A DNA stretch of 64,000 bases. Origin: Nitrospirota bacterium (GTDB taxonomy: Bacteria > Nitrospirota > Thermodesulfovibrionia > Thermodesulfovibrionales > JdFR-88). Below the pieces are notes generated by a model. It ran no database searches. It was given only the letters and a program-made list of their open reading frames with translations, and was not told the origin of the DNA. Every line of letters begins with the position of its first letter. The first letter of the stretch is position 1. The position numbers and the translations under genes are program-made. Positions 50,029 through 58,080 of the stretch are shown here, one piece after another. The stretch lies in assembly GCA_021789935.1 (NCBI GenBank), contig JAJYIR010000003.1, forward strand, positions 1-64,000, written 5' to 3'.

Positions 50029-50448
50029 TTATGACACAATATTGCCGTCGTTATTGCCGCCGGCATCTCCGGTCTGGCCCTGCGTAAAATAAGAAAGGTC
50101 GTTCAGCACATTGTTCAGCGCCGTCGTCATAGTCGAAGTTGAGGAGGAAGCGCTCTGGGTGCCATTGGCCGAAGTCAATGCGCTCTGGAGCGTCTGCAGA
50201 TCATTCAGAAAAGCCTGCATCGGGTCCGTATTGCCGCTTGCGCTGGAAGACTGCCCCTGGGCATTGGTTGCGTTAATAAAAAGCGGGCCCAATGCCTGCT
50301 GTAAGGCGCTTTCCGACAATGTTACCTGGTCCTGGTTCCCGGAATTCAATGCGCTCTGGAGATTTTTAGCGGCTGCGCTGAAATTCTGGAAATCCGTCCT
50401 CATGGGACCCATCGTCTGCTGAATACTGCCGATAGACTGTATACTCAT
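50029..50448 (-). CDS. Small Ser/Gln/Asn-rich helical protein
   Basis: 139 residues starting MSIQSIGSIQQTM, with GGAGGG 7 nt upstream. Two similar helical segments (FQNFSAAAKNLQSALNSGNQDQVTLSESALQQALG at 20-54, and AFLNDLQTLQSALTSANG at about 79-96) carry the F-x2-L-x2-AL-x-SGN motif. Small proteins of unknown function with this motif occur in several soil and subsurface phyla. The rest is Ser/Asn/Gly-rich. No signal peptide. Single gene with its own terminator. Confidence 0.7.
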   Translation of the reverse strand: MSIQSIGSIQQTMGPMRTDFQNFSAAAKNLQSALNSGNQDQVTLSESALQQALGPLFINATNAQGQSSSASGNTDPMQAFLNDLQTLQSALTSANGTQSASSSTSTMTTALNNVLNDLSYFTQGQTGDAGGNNDGNIVS

Positions 50449-50679
50449 GCTGTCACCCTCCTCTAAGCCGGATTTCAACTCCGGACAAAGAAAGAGCAAT
50501 CCTTATGCCAAGCAGCCCATTCAGTCTATAATTGATGAAAAACCGACAACATGCAAAACTTTGTTAAAGAATCACTTCAAGGGTCAGCCCCGGCAATATT
50601 TTCCCGCTATTCGCCATCAAACCGGCAATTTCTTCCCGCCATGACAGGTGTTTTCATCAGTCCTCTCCTGCTCATTTTT

Positions 50680-51255
50680 CTACCAGTTCTCCCCCAACAG
50701 CTCGAAATGCGCCCTGGGGTGGTCGCAAGCGGGGCATTTGTCCGGTGAATCCGCGCCCTCATGGATATAGCCGCAATTCCTGCACTTCCATCTCTGCGGG
50801 TTTTCACGGCTAAAGACCCGGCCCTTCCCGATATTTTCCAACAGGTCAAGGTAGCGTTTCTCATGCTGGGTCTCGGCCACGGCTATCGCCCTGAAGACCG
50901 CAGCGATAGCGGCAAAACCCTCTGTGGAGGCCACCTTTGCAAATTCGGGGTACATCACCGTATGCTCATGGTTTTCCCCAGACGCCGCCTCCCTCAGGTT
51001 TGCACCGGTGTCCCCAATCATTCCGGCGGGGAAAACCGCATGTACTTCCGCCTCTCCGCCTTCAAGGAACTTGAAAAGCCGCTTGGCGTGCTCCTTTTCG
51101 TTGTCCGCTGTCTCCAGGAAGATGGCCGCTATCTGTTCATAGCCTTCCTTCTTTGCCTGGGAGGCAAAATATGTGTACCGGTTCCTGGCCTGGGATTCTC
51201 CGGCAAAGGCGGTCAGCAGGTTCTTTTCCGTCTTTGTCCCTTTAACGCTTTTCAT
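50680..51255 (-). CDS. Rubrerythrin
   Basis: Non-haem diiron peroxidase, 191 residues; reduces hydrogen peroxide in the cytosol of anaerobes and microaerophiles. The ferritin-like four-helix domain (1-145) has EKNLLTAFAGESQARNRYTYFA, ETADNEKEHAKRLF, FAAIAAVFRAIAVAETQHEKRY, supplying the ExxH iron ligands. The C-terminal rubredoxin domain (about 150-191) has CRNCGYIHEG and CPACDHPRAHFE, binding Fe(SCys)4. Divergent from the DUF2892 gene with a 118-bp gap. The neighbourhood, with two TGA-containing redox-type genes, suggests an oxidative-stress or thiol/selenol setting. Confidence 0.96.
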   Translation of the reverse strand: MKSVKGTKTEKNLLTAFAGESQARNRYTYFASQAKKEGYEQIAAIFLETADNEKEHAKRLFKFLEGGEAEVHAVFPAGMIGDTGANLREAASGENHEHTVMYPEFAKVASTEGFAAIAAVFRAIAVAETQHEKRYLDLLENIGKGRVFSRENPQRWKCRNCGYIHEGADSPDKCPACDHPRAHFELLGENW

Positions 51256-51373
51256 CCATCACCTCGGCAATTTATTTTCACCATATTTTACTTAACACAG
51301 CCCGTTCTTTGAAAGGTACATAAAGCCATACCGCCCGTCTTTTTTTGTGCTATCCTGCAAGAAGGAGGCATAT

Positions 51374-51580
51374 ATGAAAAACGTAGGAGGCGTCGACAAG
51401 GTTTTCAGGATAGCAGCCGGGATCATCCTTGCACTGCTTGCGGCATTTGCCGCGATGGCCCCCGGGGTCAGAATTATTCTCATTGCGCTTGCCGTCATTG
51501 CGCTATTTACGGGGATCTTCGGATTTTGACCGCTGTGGAAGGTGCTCGGGATAAGCACCTACAAAAAGAAACAAGCCTGA
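51374..51580 (+). CDS. DUF2892/YgaP-like membrane protein, candidate selenoprotein (in-frame TGA at 51527)
   Basis: Read conventionally the gene stops at TGA 51527-51529 after 51 residues. Family members continue GFCPLYxLLGIxT; here the frame reads GF-TGA-PLWKVLGISTYKKKQA and ends at TGA 51578-51580, total 68 residues, the usual size. TGA therefore replaces the conserved Cys (residue 52), the classic sign of selenocysteine. A 7-bp hairpin follows at 51540-51560. Two hydrophobic helices (about 12-30 and 32-50) put residue 52 just at the membrane face. AAGGAGG precedes ATG by 6 nt. Alternatives are a nonsense mutation of TGC/TGT or a read error; intact downstream codons argue against old decay. 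Function of DUF2892 proteins is unknown; some are fused to rhodanese. Confidence 0.7.
51540..51560 (+). promoter_or_regulatory. SECIS-like hairpin in the DUF2892 gene
   Basis: AGGTGCT (51540-51546) pairs perfectly with AGCACCT (51554-51560); the 7-nt loop is CGGGATA. The loop begins 18 nt after the TGA (17 nt between), and G is the second loop base. This fits the published bacterial SECIS model (loop 16-37 nt from UGA, small loop, G in the first two loop bases). The T run starts 24 nt later, so it is not a normal terminator. Confidence 0.6.
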
Positions 51581-51701
51581 AGCATTTTTTGTTTTTTTTA
51601 TTTTTTTTTGCAGGCGGTCATGTTTTTCTTCCCGCCCGATTTTGCCGTCAACTGGGCACGGACCGTAAATTCCCGGTCCATACTTGCGTTCAGCCTGAAA
51701 C

Positions 51702-52091
51702 ATGAAGGGCACCCAAGGGATTTACGGGACGCTGGCGGACGCGGTGGTGTTTACTCATTTCCTGTGGATAATCTTTCTCTTTACAGGCGGCATCTGGGGA
51801 AGAAAATACGTGTCCGTGAAGGTCTTTCATATCTTCGGGCTGGCCCTGGCCTTCGTGGTGCAGGTCTTTGGCCTGTATTGTCCGCTAACCTATCTGGAGG
51901 TATATCTTAGGCAAAAGGCCAACCCATACGGGGTCTACGCAGGCTCCTTCCTGGCCCACTACGCGGAAAAATTGATATACATAAACCTTCCGAGGGGGCT
52001 CGTGGTCTTTTTAACAATCCTGCTTTGCGGGTTAAATGCTTTTTTGTATCTGGGATGGGGCAAAAAGAGGCCCCGCGCCGCCCGGTGTTAA
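51702..52091 (+). CDS. DUF2784 membrane protein
   Basis: 129 residues, three to four hydrophobic helices: ADAVVFTHFLWIIFLFTGGIWG, VFHIFGLALAFVVQVFGLYCPLTYLE, and GLVVFLTILLCGLNAFLYLGW. The THFLW, CPLTYLE and AHYAEKLIY elements are those of the DUF2784 family (unknown function). The Cys in CPLT is conserved in the family and here is a normal TGT. No clear ribosome-binding site at ATG 51702. It lies between the two TGA-containing genes on the same strand. Confidence 0.85.
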   Translation: MKGTQGIYGTLADAVVFTHFLWIIFLFTGGIWGRKYVSVKVFHIFGLALAFVVQVFGLYCPLTYLEVYLRQKANPYGVYAGSFLAHYAEKLIYINLPRGLVVFLTILLCGLNAFLYLGWGKKRPRAARC

Positions 52092-52164
52092 TGAATGTCC
52101 TTTAAAACACCTGCCTTATAGGGTAAGATTTTAGTTCACAAAAACGTGAGGAGGACGATTCAAA

Positions 52165-52500
52165 TTGCCCATGAAGATTGCCCTGCAAATTGATTGCTAC
52201 CTTTCCTCCGGGTGCGGCTCGAAGGAGGCCCTGCGTGAAAATATCAGCCGGGCACTGGCCCTGGAAGGAGTTTTTCCTTTTCCGGCGGAGGTGAAATTCC
52301 ACCTGCTCGATAACGAAAAGGCGCTTGCCATGGGGTTGACCGGCTCGCCCTCCGTCATCATCAACGGGGAGCAGTTGCAAAAAACCGCAGGCGCTGCCGG
52401 TTCCACATGAAGGATGTTCATCGACGGGTCTGGAAGACTCTCCAATGTGCCTTCGGTTGACACGCTGCGGCAGGCAATAAGGAAAACAAAAATGCCGTAA
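52165..52500 (+). CDS. Thioredoxin-fold protein, candidate selenoprotein (in-frame TGA at 52408)
   Basis: Conventional reading stops at TGA 52408-52410 after 81 residues. The frame continues RMFIDGSGRLSNVPSVDTLRQAIRK to TAA 52498-52500 (111 residues). The family, small thioredoxin-fold proteins often labelled alkylmercury-lyase-like or thioredoxin family, reads GSPTI..VNG..., then S-x-SCR-(L/V)-Y, then a PSVE-LR-AL helix. TGA sits exactly at the SCR cysteine (residue 82). The N-terminal DCYLSSGC replaces the usual GCPN site. Start TTG 52165 is 8 nt after GGAGGAC; ATG 52171 is possible. A second SECIS-like hairpin lies at 52426. The extension ends 7 nt before the next gene, filling an otherwise empty gap. 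Confidence 0.68.
52426..52440 (+). promoter_or_regulatory. SECIS-like hairpin in the thioredoxin-fold gene
   Basis: GGGTCT (52426-52431) pairs with AGACTC (52435-52440), six pairs including one G-T, around the loop GGA. The loop starts 22 nt after the TGA (21 nt between) and begins with GG, fitting the bacterial SECIS model. The stem is short, so the evidence is weaker than for the hairpin at 51540. Confidence 0.5.
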
Positions 52501-52506
52501 GAAAGG

Positions 52507-55215
52507 TCAGGCCTCCGGCTGTATAAGAATCCTTGCATCCACGGCCGCCACACCTTTGCCCTCATCGAACACCAGCAGAGGGTTTATCTCCATCTGCCTT
52601 ATCTCCGGGAAGTCCTCTATCAGCACGGAAAACCGCAGTATCGCCTCCACAAGGGCGCTCATGTCCCTGGGCGGCCGTCCGCGCCAGCCTTTAAGCAGTG
52701 GGAGGCTCTTGAGCCCCCCCAGCATACGTTCAGGGTCCAGTTCGGTCAGGGGGTGAAGGGAAAAAGATACGTCCTTCATCAGCTCCACCTGTATGCCCCC
52801 AAGCCCCACCATCACAAGAGGCCCGAACGTGGGATCGAGCGTCATTCCCAGTATCACCTCCTGGCCGCCGTATAGCATGGGCTGAAGCACCGCCCCTTCC
52901 ATTTGGCCCCCCAATCTTTCCTTGAGGGCATTGAAATGCCGTATCACCTCTTCTTCCGAATGCAGGTCCAGGGCCACGCCGTCCACATCCGTCTTATGGA
53001 TAATGGTGGAAGAGCGAAGTTTCAGGACAACCGGGAAACCGAGCTCCGCAGCCTTCTTCGCGGCTTCCTCTGCGGTAAAGGCCACCTCTATCCGGGGCGC
53101 CGGTATTCCGTAATGGCTAAGGAGCACGGATCCTTCCTCCGGCATAAGCCATACGCCGTACGGGCCTCCTGCCCCGGCCCTTTTGGCCGCACCGGAAACA
53201 AGCCTGCCCGCCTCTTCGTCTCTTATGTCGGGGAACTTTGGTGCCCTTCCCTCTTCCGTCTTTAAAAACTGCGCGTAAAGATACGCCCTTGCCAGGGACT
53301 CTATGGCGTCTTCCGGGAATATATATGAAGGGACATACCTGCCCTGAGCTATCTCAAGGTTTACCATCTTTTGTTCTCCCATGGTCATAAAACAGGCTAT
53401 TACAGGCTTTTGCCCCTGGTAGGCGGCCATGACCTCGCGCACCGCCTTTGCCACATCCTCCGGGCGCGTCACAAGCGGCGGGATGTAGATGACCACCAGG
53501 GAATCAATGGCGGGGTCTGCCAGCATCGCCTCCATGGCCCTTCTGAAGGATTCTGCCGGGGCCGAGGCTATCATGTCCACCGGGTTTCCGAGCGCGGCCT
53601 CCTCCGGCAGGAATTCCCTGAGCCTCTCAAGCGTGGCGGACGATAGCGGAGGCACCTTCAGCCCCCAGTCCTCGCAGGCGTCGGCGGCAAGCACTCCGGG
53701 GCCCCCGGCATTGGTCAGTATGCCGGCATTGGGGCCGAGCGGCAGCGGCTGGTTGGACAGGAACTTCGTAATGTTGAACATCTCCTCTATCTTGTCCACG
53801 CGTATCACGCCGGCCTGCCTGAACATGGCCTCCACGGCTACTTCCGCGGCGGCAAGCGCTCCCGTATGAGAGGTCGCCGCCCTGGCCCCCACCTCGGACT
53901 TGCCTCCCTTTACCGCCACTACCGGCTTTTTCCTGGAAACCCTCCGCGCGATGCGGCTGAATTTCCTGGGGTTGCCGAAGGATTCCATATAGAGGGCGAT
54001 AATGTCCGTGTTCTCATCGTCCTCCCAGAACTCAAGAAGGTCGTTGCTGGATATGTCCATGCGGTTGCCGATGCTCACGAAGGAGCTTATGCCAAGCGAC
54101 ATGCTCTTGGCGTAATCCAGGAGCGCAAGCCCCAGTGCCCCGCTCTGGGAGCCGATGCTTATCCTGCCGCAGGGGGGCATGTTCGGGGAGAAAGTGGCGT
54201 TAAGGCTCATGTCCGGATGGCAGTTGAGAATGCCCAGGCAGTTGGGTCCTATCACCCTCATCCCGTAGGAAAGGACTTTTTCAAGGAGCCTTTTTTCCCT
54301 CCGTTTGCCCTCGCTTCCCGCCTCGCCAAAGCCCGCCGAGATAACAACGAGGCCCCATATGCCCCTTTTGCCGCATTCCTCCACGACGTCCAGCACCATC
54401 GGCGCGGGCACCACTATTACCGCAAGATCGATGTCTCCGGGCACAGCCAGGACAGAAGGGTATGAAAGCACCCCGTCAATGGATGCGGCATTCGGGTTTA
54501 CGGGAAATACAGTCCCCTTGTAAGAGCTCCGCAAAAAATTCCGGAAGATTGCCCCTCCAACGTTCGTGGGGTTCCTGGAGGCCCCTATTACGGCCACCGT
54601 ATGCGGGTACAGCAGCTTCTTTACCCCGGCGGAGCGGGCTATGTGCTCCCTGTATGCCTGCCTTTTTGAAAATTCCTCCTGCCCTCTCAGGTCTATCGAA
54701 TACTCATAGGTCCCCTCGTCAAAGACCTTCTGGAATTTGAACCCGCTTTCCTCAAACACCTCTATCATCCTGGTGTTTTCCGGTATCACCCGGGCAACGA
54801 AACGGTTTATCTTGTAGTGCGCGGCGGTGGAGGCAAGCTGTTCCAGCAGGGCGGTCCCTATGCCGCGCACCTGTATATTGTCTTCCACAACGAAGGCAAC
54901 CTCGGCGGTCTTCTCTCCCGCCATCAGGAACCACCGCCCGACGGCCACTATCCTTTCCTGCTCCTGCTGGCCCATGGTCCCCACATAGGCGTATTTGCGC
55001 GGAGGGTCCATCTCCGTGTAATAGCCAAGCTCTACATCGGTTATCTGCTTCTTCGTGTATCCGAAACGCAGGTACCTGGACCATTCGCTCAGGCGGTAAA
55101 AAAGCTCCTCTATCCTTTTTTTGTCGTCCGGGCGTATGGGCCGGACCTTGAGGCTCTGGCCGTTCCTGAGCACCACGTCCACGACCTCGGGGTTATGATT
55201 GGCCATGTCTATCAT
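52507..55215 (-). CDS. GNAT acetyltransferase-acyl-CoA synthetase (NDP-forming) fusion, Pat-like
   Basis: 902 residues. The N-terminal GNAT domain (about 1-170) has VRPIRPDDKKRIEELFYRLS and the acetyl-CoA loop VEDNIQVRGIGTALLEQLA. Then come CoA-binding (VAVIGASRNPTNVGGAIFRNF), succinyl-CoA ligase-like (GPNCLGILN, ISIGSQSGALG, TSHTGALAAAE, TNAGGPGVLAADACEDWGL) and an ATP-grasp domain (LKLRSSTIIHKTDVDGVAL, PMLYGGQEVILGM, MEINPLLV). The parts are those of protein lysine acetyltransferases of the PatZ class, with the GNAT domain at the N-terminus instead of the C-terminus. Either a metabolic ADP-forming acyl-CoA synthetase or a regulatory acetylase. Start may be ATG 55206. Confidence 0.9.
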   Translation of the reverse strand: MIDMANHNPEVVDVVLRNGQSLKVRPIRPDDKKRIEELFYRLSEWSRYLRFGYTKKQITDVELGYYTEMDPPRKYAYVGTMGQQEQERIVAVGRWFLMAGEKTAEVAFVVEDNIQVRGIGTALLEQLASTAAHYKINRFVARVIPENTRMIEVFEESGFKFQKVFDEGTYEYSIDLRGQEEFSKRQAYREHIARSAGVKKLLYPHTVAVIGASRNPTNVGGAIFRNFLRSSYKGTVFPVNPNAASIDGVLSYPSVLAVPGDIDLAVIVVPAPMVLDVVEECGKRGIWGLVVISAGFGEAGSEGKRREKRLLEKVLSYGMRVIGPNCLGILNCHPDMSLNATFSPNMPPCGRISIGSQSGALGLALLDYAKSMSLGISSFVSIGNRMDISSNDLLEFWEDDENTDIIALYMESFGNPRKFSRIARRVSRKKPVVAVKGGKSEVGARAATSHTGALAAAEVAVEAMFRQAGVIRVDKIEEMFNITKFLSNQPLPLGPNAGILTNAGGPGVLAADACEDWGLKVPPLSSATLERLREFLPEEAALGNPVDMIASAPAESFRRAMEAMLADPAIDSLVVIYIPPLVTRPEDVAKAVREVMAAYQGQKPVIACFMTMGEQKMVNLEIAQGRYVPSYIFPEDAIESLARAYLYAQFLKTEEGRAPKFPDIRDEEAGRLVSGAAKRAGAGGPYGVWLMPEEGSVLLSHYGIPAPRIEVAFTAEEAAKKAAELGFPVVLKLRSSTIIHKTDVDGVALDLHSEEEVIRHFNALKERLGGQMEGAVLQPMLYGGQEVILGMTLDPTFGPLVMVGLGGIQVELMKDVSFSLHPLTELDPERMLGGLKSLPLLKGWRGRPPRDMSALVEAILRFSVLIEDFPEIRQMEINPLLVFDEGKGVAAVDARILIQPEA

Positions 55216-55610
55216 TTCAAGAAAAAGTCTATCAGTTGGGTGGGACTTTTCAAGTTTTAATGCCGGCTCGCGCCTGACCCGGTTCCGGGATTTCGGGCGG
55301 GCGGATTCCCATCGGAACAGGAACTAAAAGGCTGTTATCTCCTCTCCCTTGAGGGGAGAGACAGGGAGAGGGTGCATATCCCCTCCCTTCAAGGGAGGGG
55401 GGGAATACCCACAGAAAACCCGGTAGAGCCAAAAAGTTAGGGTTTTCCGATTTCGTGGCGAAAATTAAATCTTTCATGCATTAGTAATGCCTGCCTGTTT
55501 AAAGCCGCCAGCCTGGAGTATACTTTAAATGGGAAACCTCTTTTTAATTAAAAAAACGCCTTTTCATATCCGCAGAGATGCGGCCTTTACGGGAAAGGAG
55601 GTGTCTTGTA
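55216..55610. other. Intergenic, no gene seen; palindromic CCCTTGAGGGG repeats
   Basis: 395 bp between the divergent Pat-like and cydA genes. It contains CTCTCCCTTGAGGGGAGAG (55342-55360) and CCCTCCCTTCAAGGGAGGG (55383-55401), two near-palindromes of a type common in intergenic DNA. TATACT at 55519-55524 may be the cydA -10. No clear FNR or ArcA site was found by eye. Confidence 0.5.
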
Positions 55611-56972
55611 ATGGACACTTTGGCCCTGAGCAGGTTGCAGTTTGCGATCACAGCCATGTTCCATTTCATCTTTGTCCCCCTCACCCTTGGCCTCTCCATT
55701 CTCATTGCCTGGATGGAGTCGCGGTATTTGGCCACCGGGGACCAGACCTTCCTGAGGATGACAAAATTTTGGGGAAAGCTCTTCCTCATTAATTTTGTTC
55801 TGGGGGTGGTAACGGGCATCACCATGGAATTCCAGTTTGGAATGAACTGGTCCGCGTACTCCAAATACGTGGGCGACATCTTCGGCGCACCCCTGGCCAT
55901 TGAGGCCACCGTCGCTTTTTTCCTGGAATCCACGTTCATAGGCCTCTGGGTTTTCGGATGGGACAAGGTCTCCAAAAAGACGCATGCCGTCTCCATCTGG
56001 CTCGTGGCGCTGGCCACCAATCTTTCAGCCCTGTGGATACTGCTTGCCAACGGATGGATGCAGCATCCAACCGGATACGTGATCAGGAACGGCAGGGCGG
56101 AAATGACCAACTTCCTGGCGGTGGTCACCAATAGCTACGGATGGCTCAAGTTCCTGCACACCGTCCTTTCAGGTTATGTGATCGCGGCATTCTTCGTAAT
56201 GGGCATCTCCGCCTGGCACCTGCTTAAGAAAAACGAAACGGATTTCTTCAGGCGTTCATTCCGCATAGGGGCAGCCTTCGGGCTTGCGGCCTCCCTGCTT
56301 GTGGTCTTTGCGGGGGACTTTCACGCCAGGGAAGTGGCGGAGACGCAACCCTCAAAATTCGCCGCCATAGAGGCCAACTGGCAAACCGCCAGCGATTGCG
56401 CCTATAGCCTGATCTGTGTGCCGGATGTCAAGCACGAGCGTAATTTCATTAACACCCTGAAGATTCCCGGCCTTCTCAGCCTCCTTGCCTTTGGCAGCAC
56501 AAAGGCCAGTATCACAGGGCTGAAGGACATCCCAAAAGACCTGCGGCCCCCGGTCATGAGCACGTTTCTCAGTTTCAGGGCAATGATAACACTGGGGTTT
56601 CTGTTCATAATTCTCGCCGCATTTGCTTTTATCTATTCCAGGCGAAAGGGGCTTGAGTCCAGGCGGACGTTCCTCAGGATAATGCTTTATGCGATACCGC
56701 TGCCCTATATAGCGGCCCAGCTTGGCTGGATTGTGGCCGAAGTGGGCAGACAGCCATGGATAGTTTACGGGGTCCTGAAGACGAAAGACGCCGTCTCCGG
56801 GGCGGTGAGCCCCGCGCAGGCGTGGGCCTCCCTGGCCGCTTTCACTCTGGGCTACGGAGCGCTGGCCGTGGTGGACATATACCTGCTTGGCAGGGCGGCC
56901 AAAAAAGGCCCCGATGAAGATATTGGTGCGGGCTACGGCGGCGTTATGCCGTCAAGGGAGGATGTATCATGA
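55611..56972 (+). CDS. cydA: Cytochrome bd quinol oxidase subunit I
   Basis: Oxidises quinol and reduces O2 to water with haems b558, b595 and d; inner membrane, high O2 affinity. 453 residues, about nine helices. RLQFAITAMFHFIFVPLTLGL carries the haem b595 His near residue 18. GITMEFQFGMNWSAYSKYVGDIFG and EATVAFFLESTFIGLW carry the conserved Glu residues. LKFLHTVLSGYVIAAFF holds a haem b558 His; GWIVAEVGRQPWIVYG is the family signature. The Q-loop is short, the non-E. coli (CIO-like) type. AAGGAGG precedes ATG 55611. cydB overlaps by 4 nt. Confidence 0.96.
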   Translation: MDTLALSRLQFAITAMFHFIFVPLTLGLSILIAWMESRYLATGDQTFLRMTKFWGKLFLINFVLGVVTGITMEFQFGMNWSAYSKYVGDIFGAPLAIEATVAFFLESTFIGLWVFGWDKVSKKTHAVSIWLVALATNLSALWILLANGWMQHPTGYVIRNGRAEMTNFLAVVTNSYGWLKFLHTVLSGYVIAAFFVMGISAWHLLKKNETDFFRRSFRIGAAFGLAASLLVVFAGDFHAREVAETQPSKFAAIEANWQTASDCAYSLICVPDVKHERNFINTLKIPGLLSLLAFGSTKASITGLKDIPKDLRPPVMSTFLSFRAMITLGFLFIILAAFAFIYSRRKGLESRRTFLRIMLYAIPLPYIAAQLGWIVAEVGRQPWIVYGVLKTKDAVSGAVSPAQAWASLAAFTLGYGALAVVDIYLLGRAAKKGPDEDIGAGYGGVMPSREDVS

Positions 56973-58027
56973 TATTCCAGGTAATATGGTTCATTCTATG
57001 GGCTGTCCTGTGGGCTGTCTACTTCATGCTGGACGGGTTCGACCTTGGCGCAGGCATGATCTATCCGTTTTTTGCCTCGGATGAAAACCTGAAAAAAGAC
57101 GTTCTGAACACCATAGGGCCGGTTTGGGACGGAAACGAAGTATGGCTGATTACCGCGGGCGGGGCCACGTTCGCGGCATTCCCCACCACATACGCCCTGA
57201 TGTTCAGCTATCTGTATTCGGCCATGCTCCTTCTGCTGTTTTCCCTGATTATCAGGGGAGTGTCGCTGGAGTTCAGGGAAAAGGCCGAAGGCGAAAGGTG
57301 GAAGAAAGGCTGGGACAAGGCCTTTTTTTTGGGGAGTTTCCTTGCCTCATTGCTCCTGGGGGTGGCCTTCGGCAACATATTCCAGGGATTGCCGATGGAC
57401 GCAAGCGGTTACCACGGCAGTCTGCTGGGGCTTCTGAACCCTTACGGCCTTCTGACGGGCGTTTTTTTTGTCCTGCTGTTTGCGGTGCATGGCGCTTTAT
57501 GGCTTTCCATAAGGCTGTCCGGCGGCCCCGGCAAAAACAAAAAGGCCTCCGCGCTGGCAGGGGCCCTGTGGTATCCTCTTTTGCTTGCGGCCGTGGGCTT
57601 CCTGGTTTACACGGCCTTTGCCACGCATCTGTACACCAATTATCTGGACCATCCGCTCCTTATCGTCCTGCCGGCCATCGCCGTGATATCACTCCTGGGG
57701 ATAAAGTACCTCAGTATGACCGGGCGGCTGCCGCAGGCCTTTTTCGCCTCCTGCCTGACGATAGTCTCGGTGGTTTTCACTGGGGTGGCGGGGCTTTACC
57801 CGAACCTGATCCCTTCCAGCCTGGACCCGGCTTACAGCCTCACGCTGTTCAACTCCTCCTCCAGCGTATACACACTGCGGATAATGACAGTGGTTGCCGT
57901 TGTCTTTGTGCCTGTGGTCATCGTTTACCAGTTCTGGATTTACCGCATATTCGGCCGCATAAAGGCGCCGATTGGAGAAGGAACGGGGGCCGCGGTTGAA
58001 GGCGGAAAAGAAAAAACCGCGTATTAA
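56969..58027 (+). CDS. cydB: Cytochrome bd quinol oxidase subunit II
   Basis: 352 residues, about eight to nine transmembrane helices. WFILWAVLWAVYFMLDGFDLGAGM and GPVWDGNEVWLITAGGATFAAFPTTYA are the CydB signatures. LLGVAFGNIFQGLP and FVLLFAVHGALWLSIRLSG follow, then the C-terminal LYPNLIPSSLDPAYSLTLFNSSSS. ATG overlaps the cydA stop. No small CydX gene follows. The bd oxidase suits a microaerophilic host, in line with rubrerythrin nearby. Confidence 0.96.
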   Translation: MIFQVIWFILWAVLWAVYFMLDGFDLGAGMIYPFFASDENLKKDVLNTIGPVWDGNEVWLITAGGATFAAFPTTYALMFSYLYSAMLLLLFSLIIRGVSLEFREKAEGERWKKGWDKAFFLGSFLASLLLGVAFGNIFQGLPMDASGYHGSLLGLLNPYGLLTGVFFVLLFAVHGALWLSIRLSGGPGKNKKASALAGALWYPLLLAAVGFLVYTAFATHLYTNYLDHPLLIVLPAIAVISLLGIKYLSMTGRLPQAFFASCLTIVSVVFTGVAGLYPNLIPSSLDPAYSLTLFNSSSSVYTLRIMTVVAVVFVPVVIVYQFWIYRIFGRIKAPIGEGTGAAVEGGKEKTAY

Positions 58028-58048
58028 AAAGCCGGTCTTTTTTCCGGC
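58026..58048 (-). terminator. Intrinsic terminator of the CpxRA-like operon
   Basis: On the minus strand, GCCGG-AAAAAAGA-CCGGC followed by TTTTTAA. It overlaps the cydB stop codon on the other strand and lies 33 bp past the kinase stop. Confidence 0.75.
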
Positions 58049-58080
58049 AGCCGCTTTACAGAAACAGTGTCCTTAAGGAA

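Noticed and set aside
51540-51560. Hairpin after the DUF2892 TGA as an ordinary transcription terminator
   Set aside because: The T run starts 24 nt after the stem, and the stem lies in sequence that still reads as family protein; spacing fits a SECIS better.
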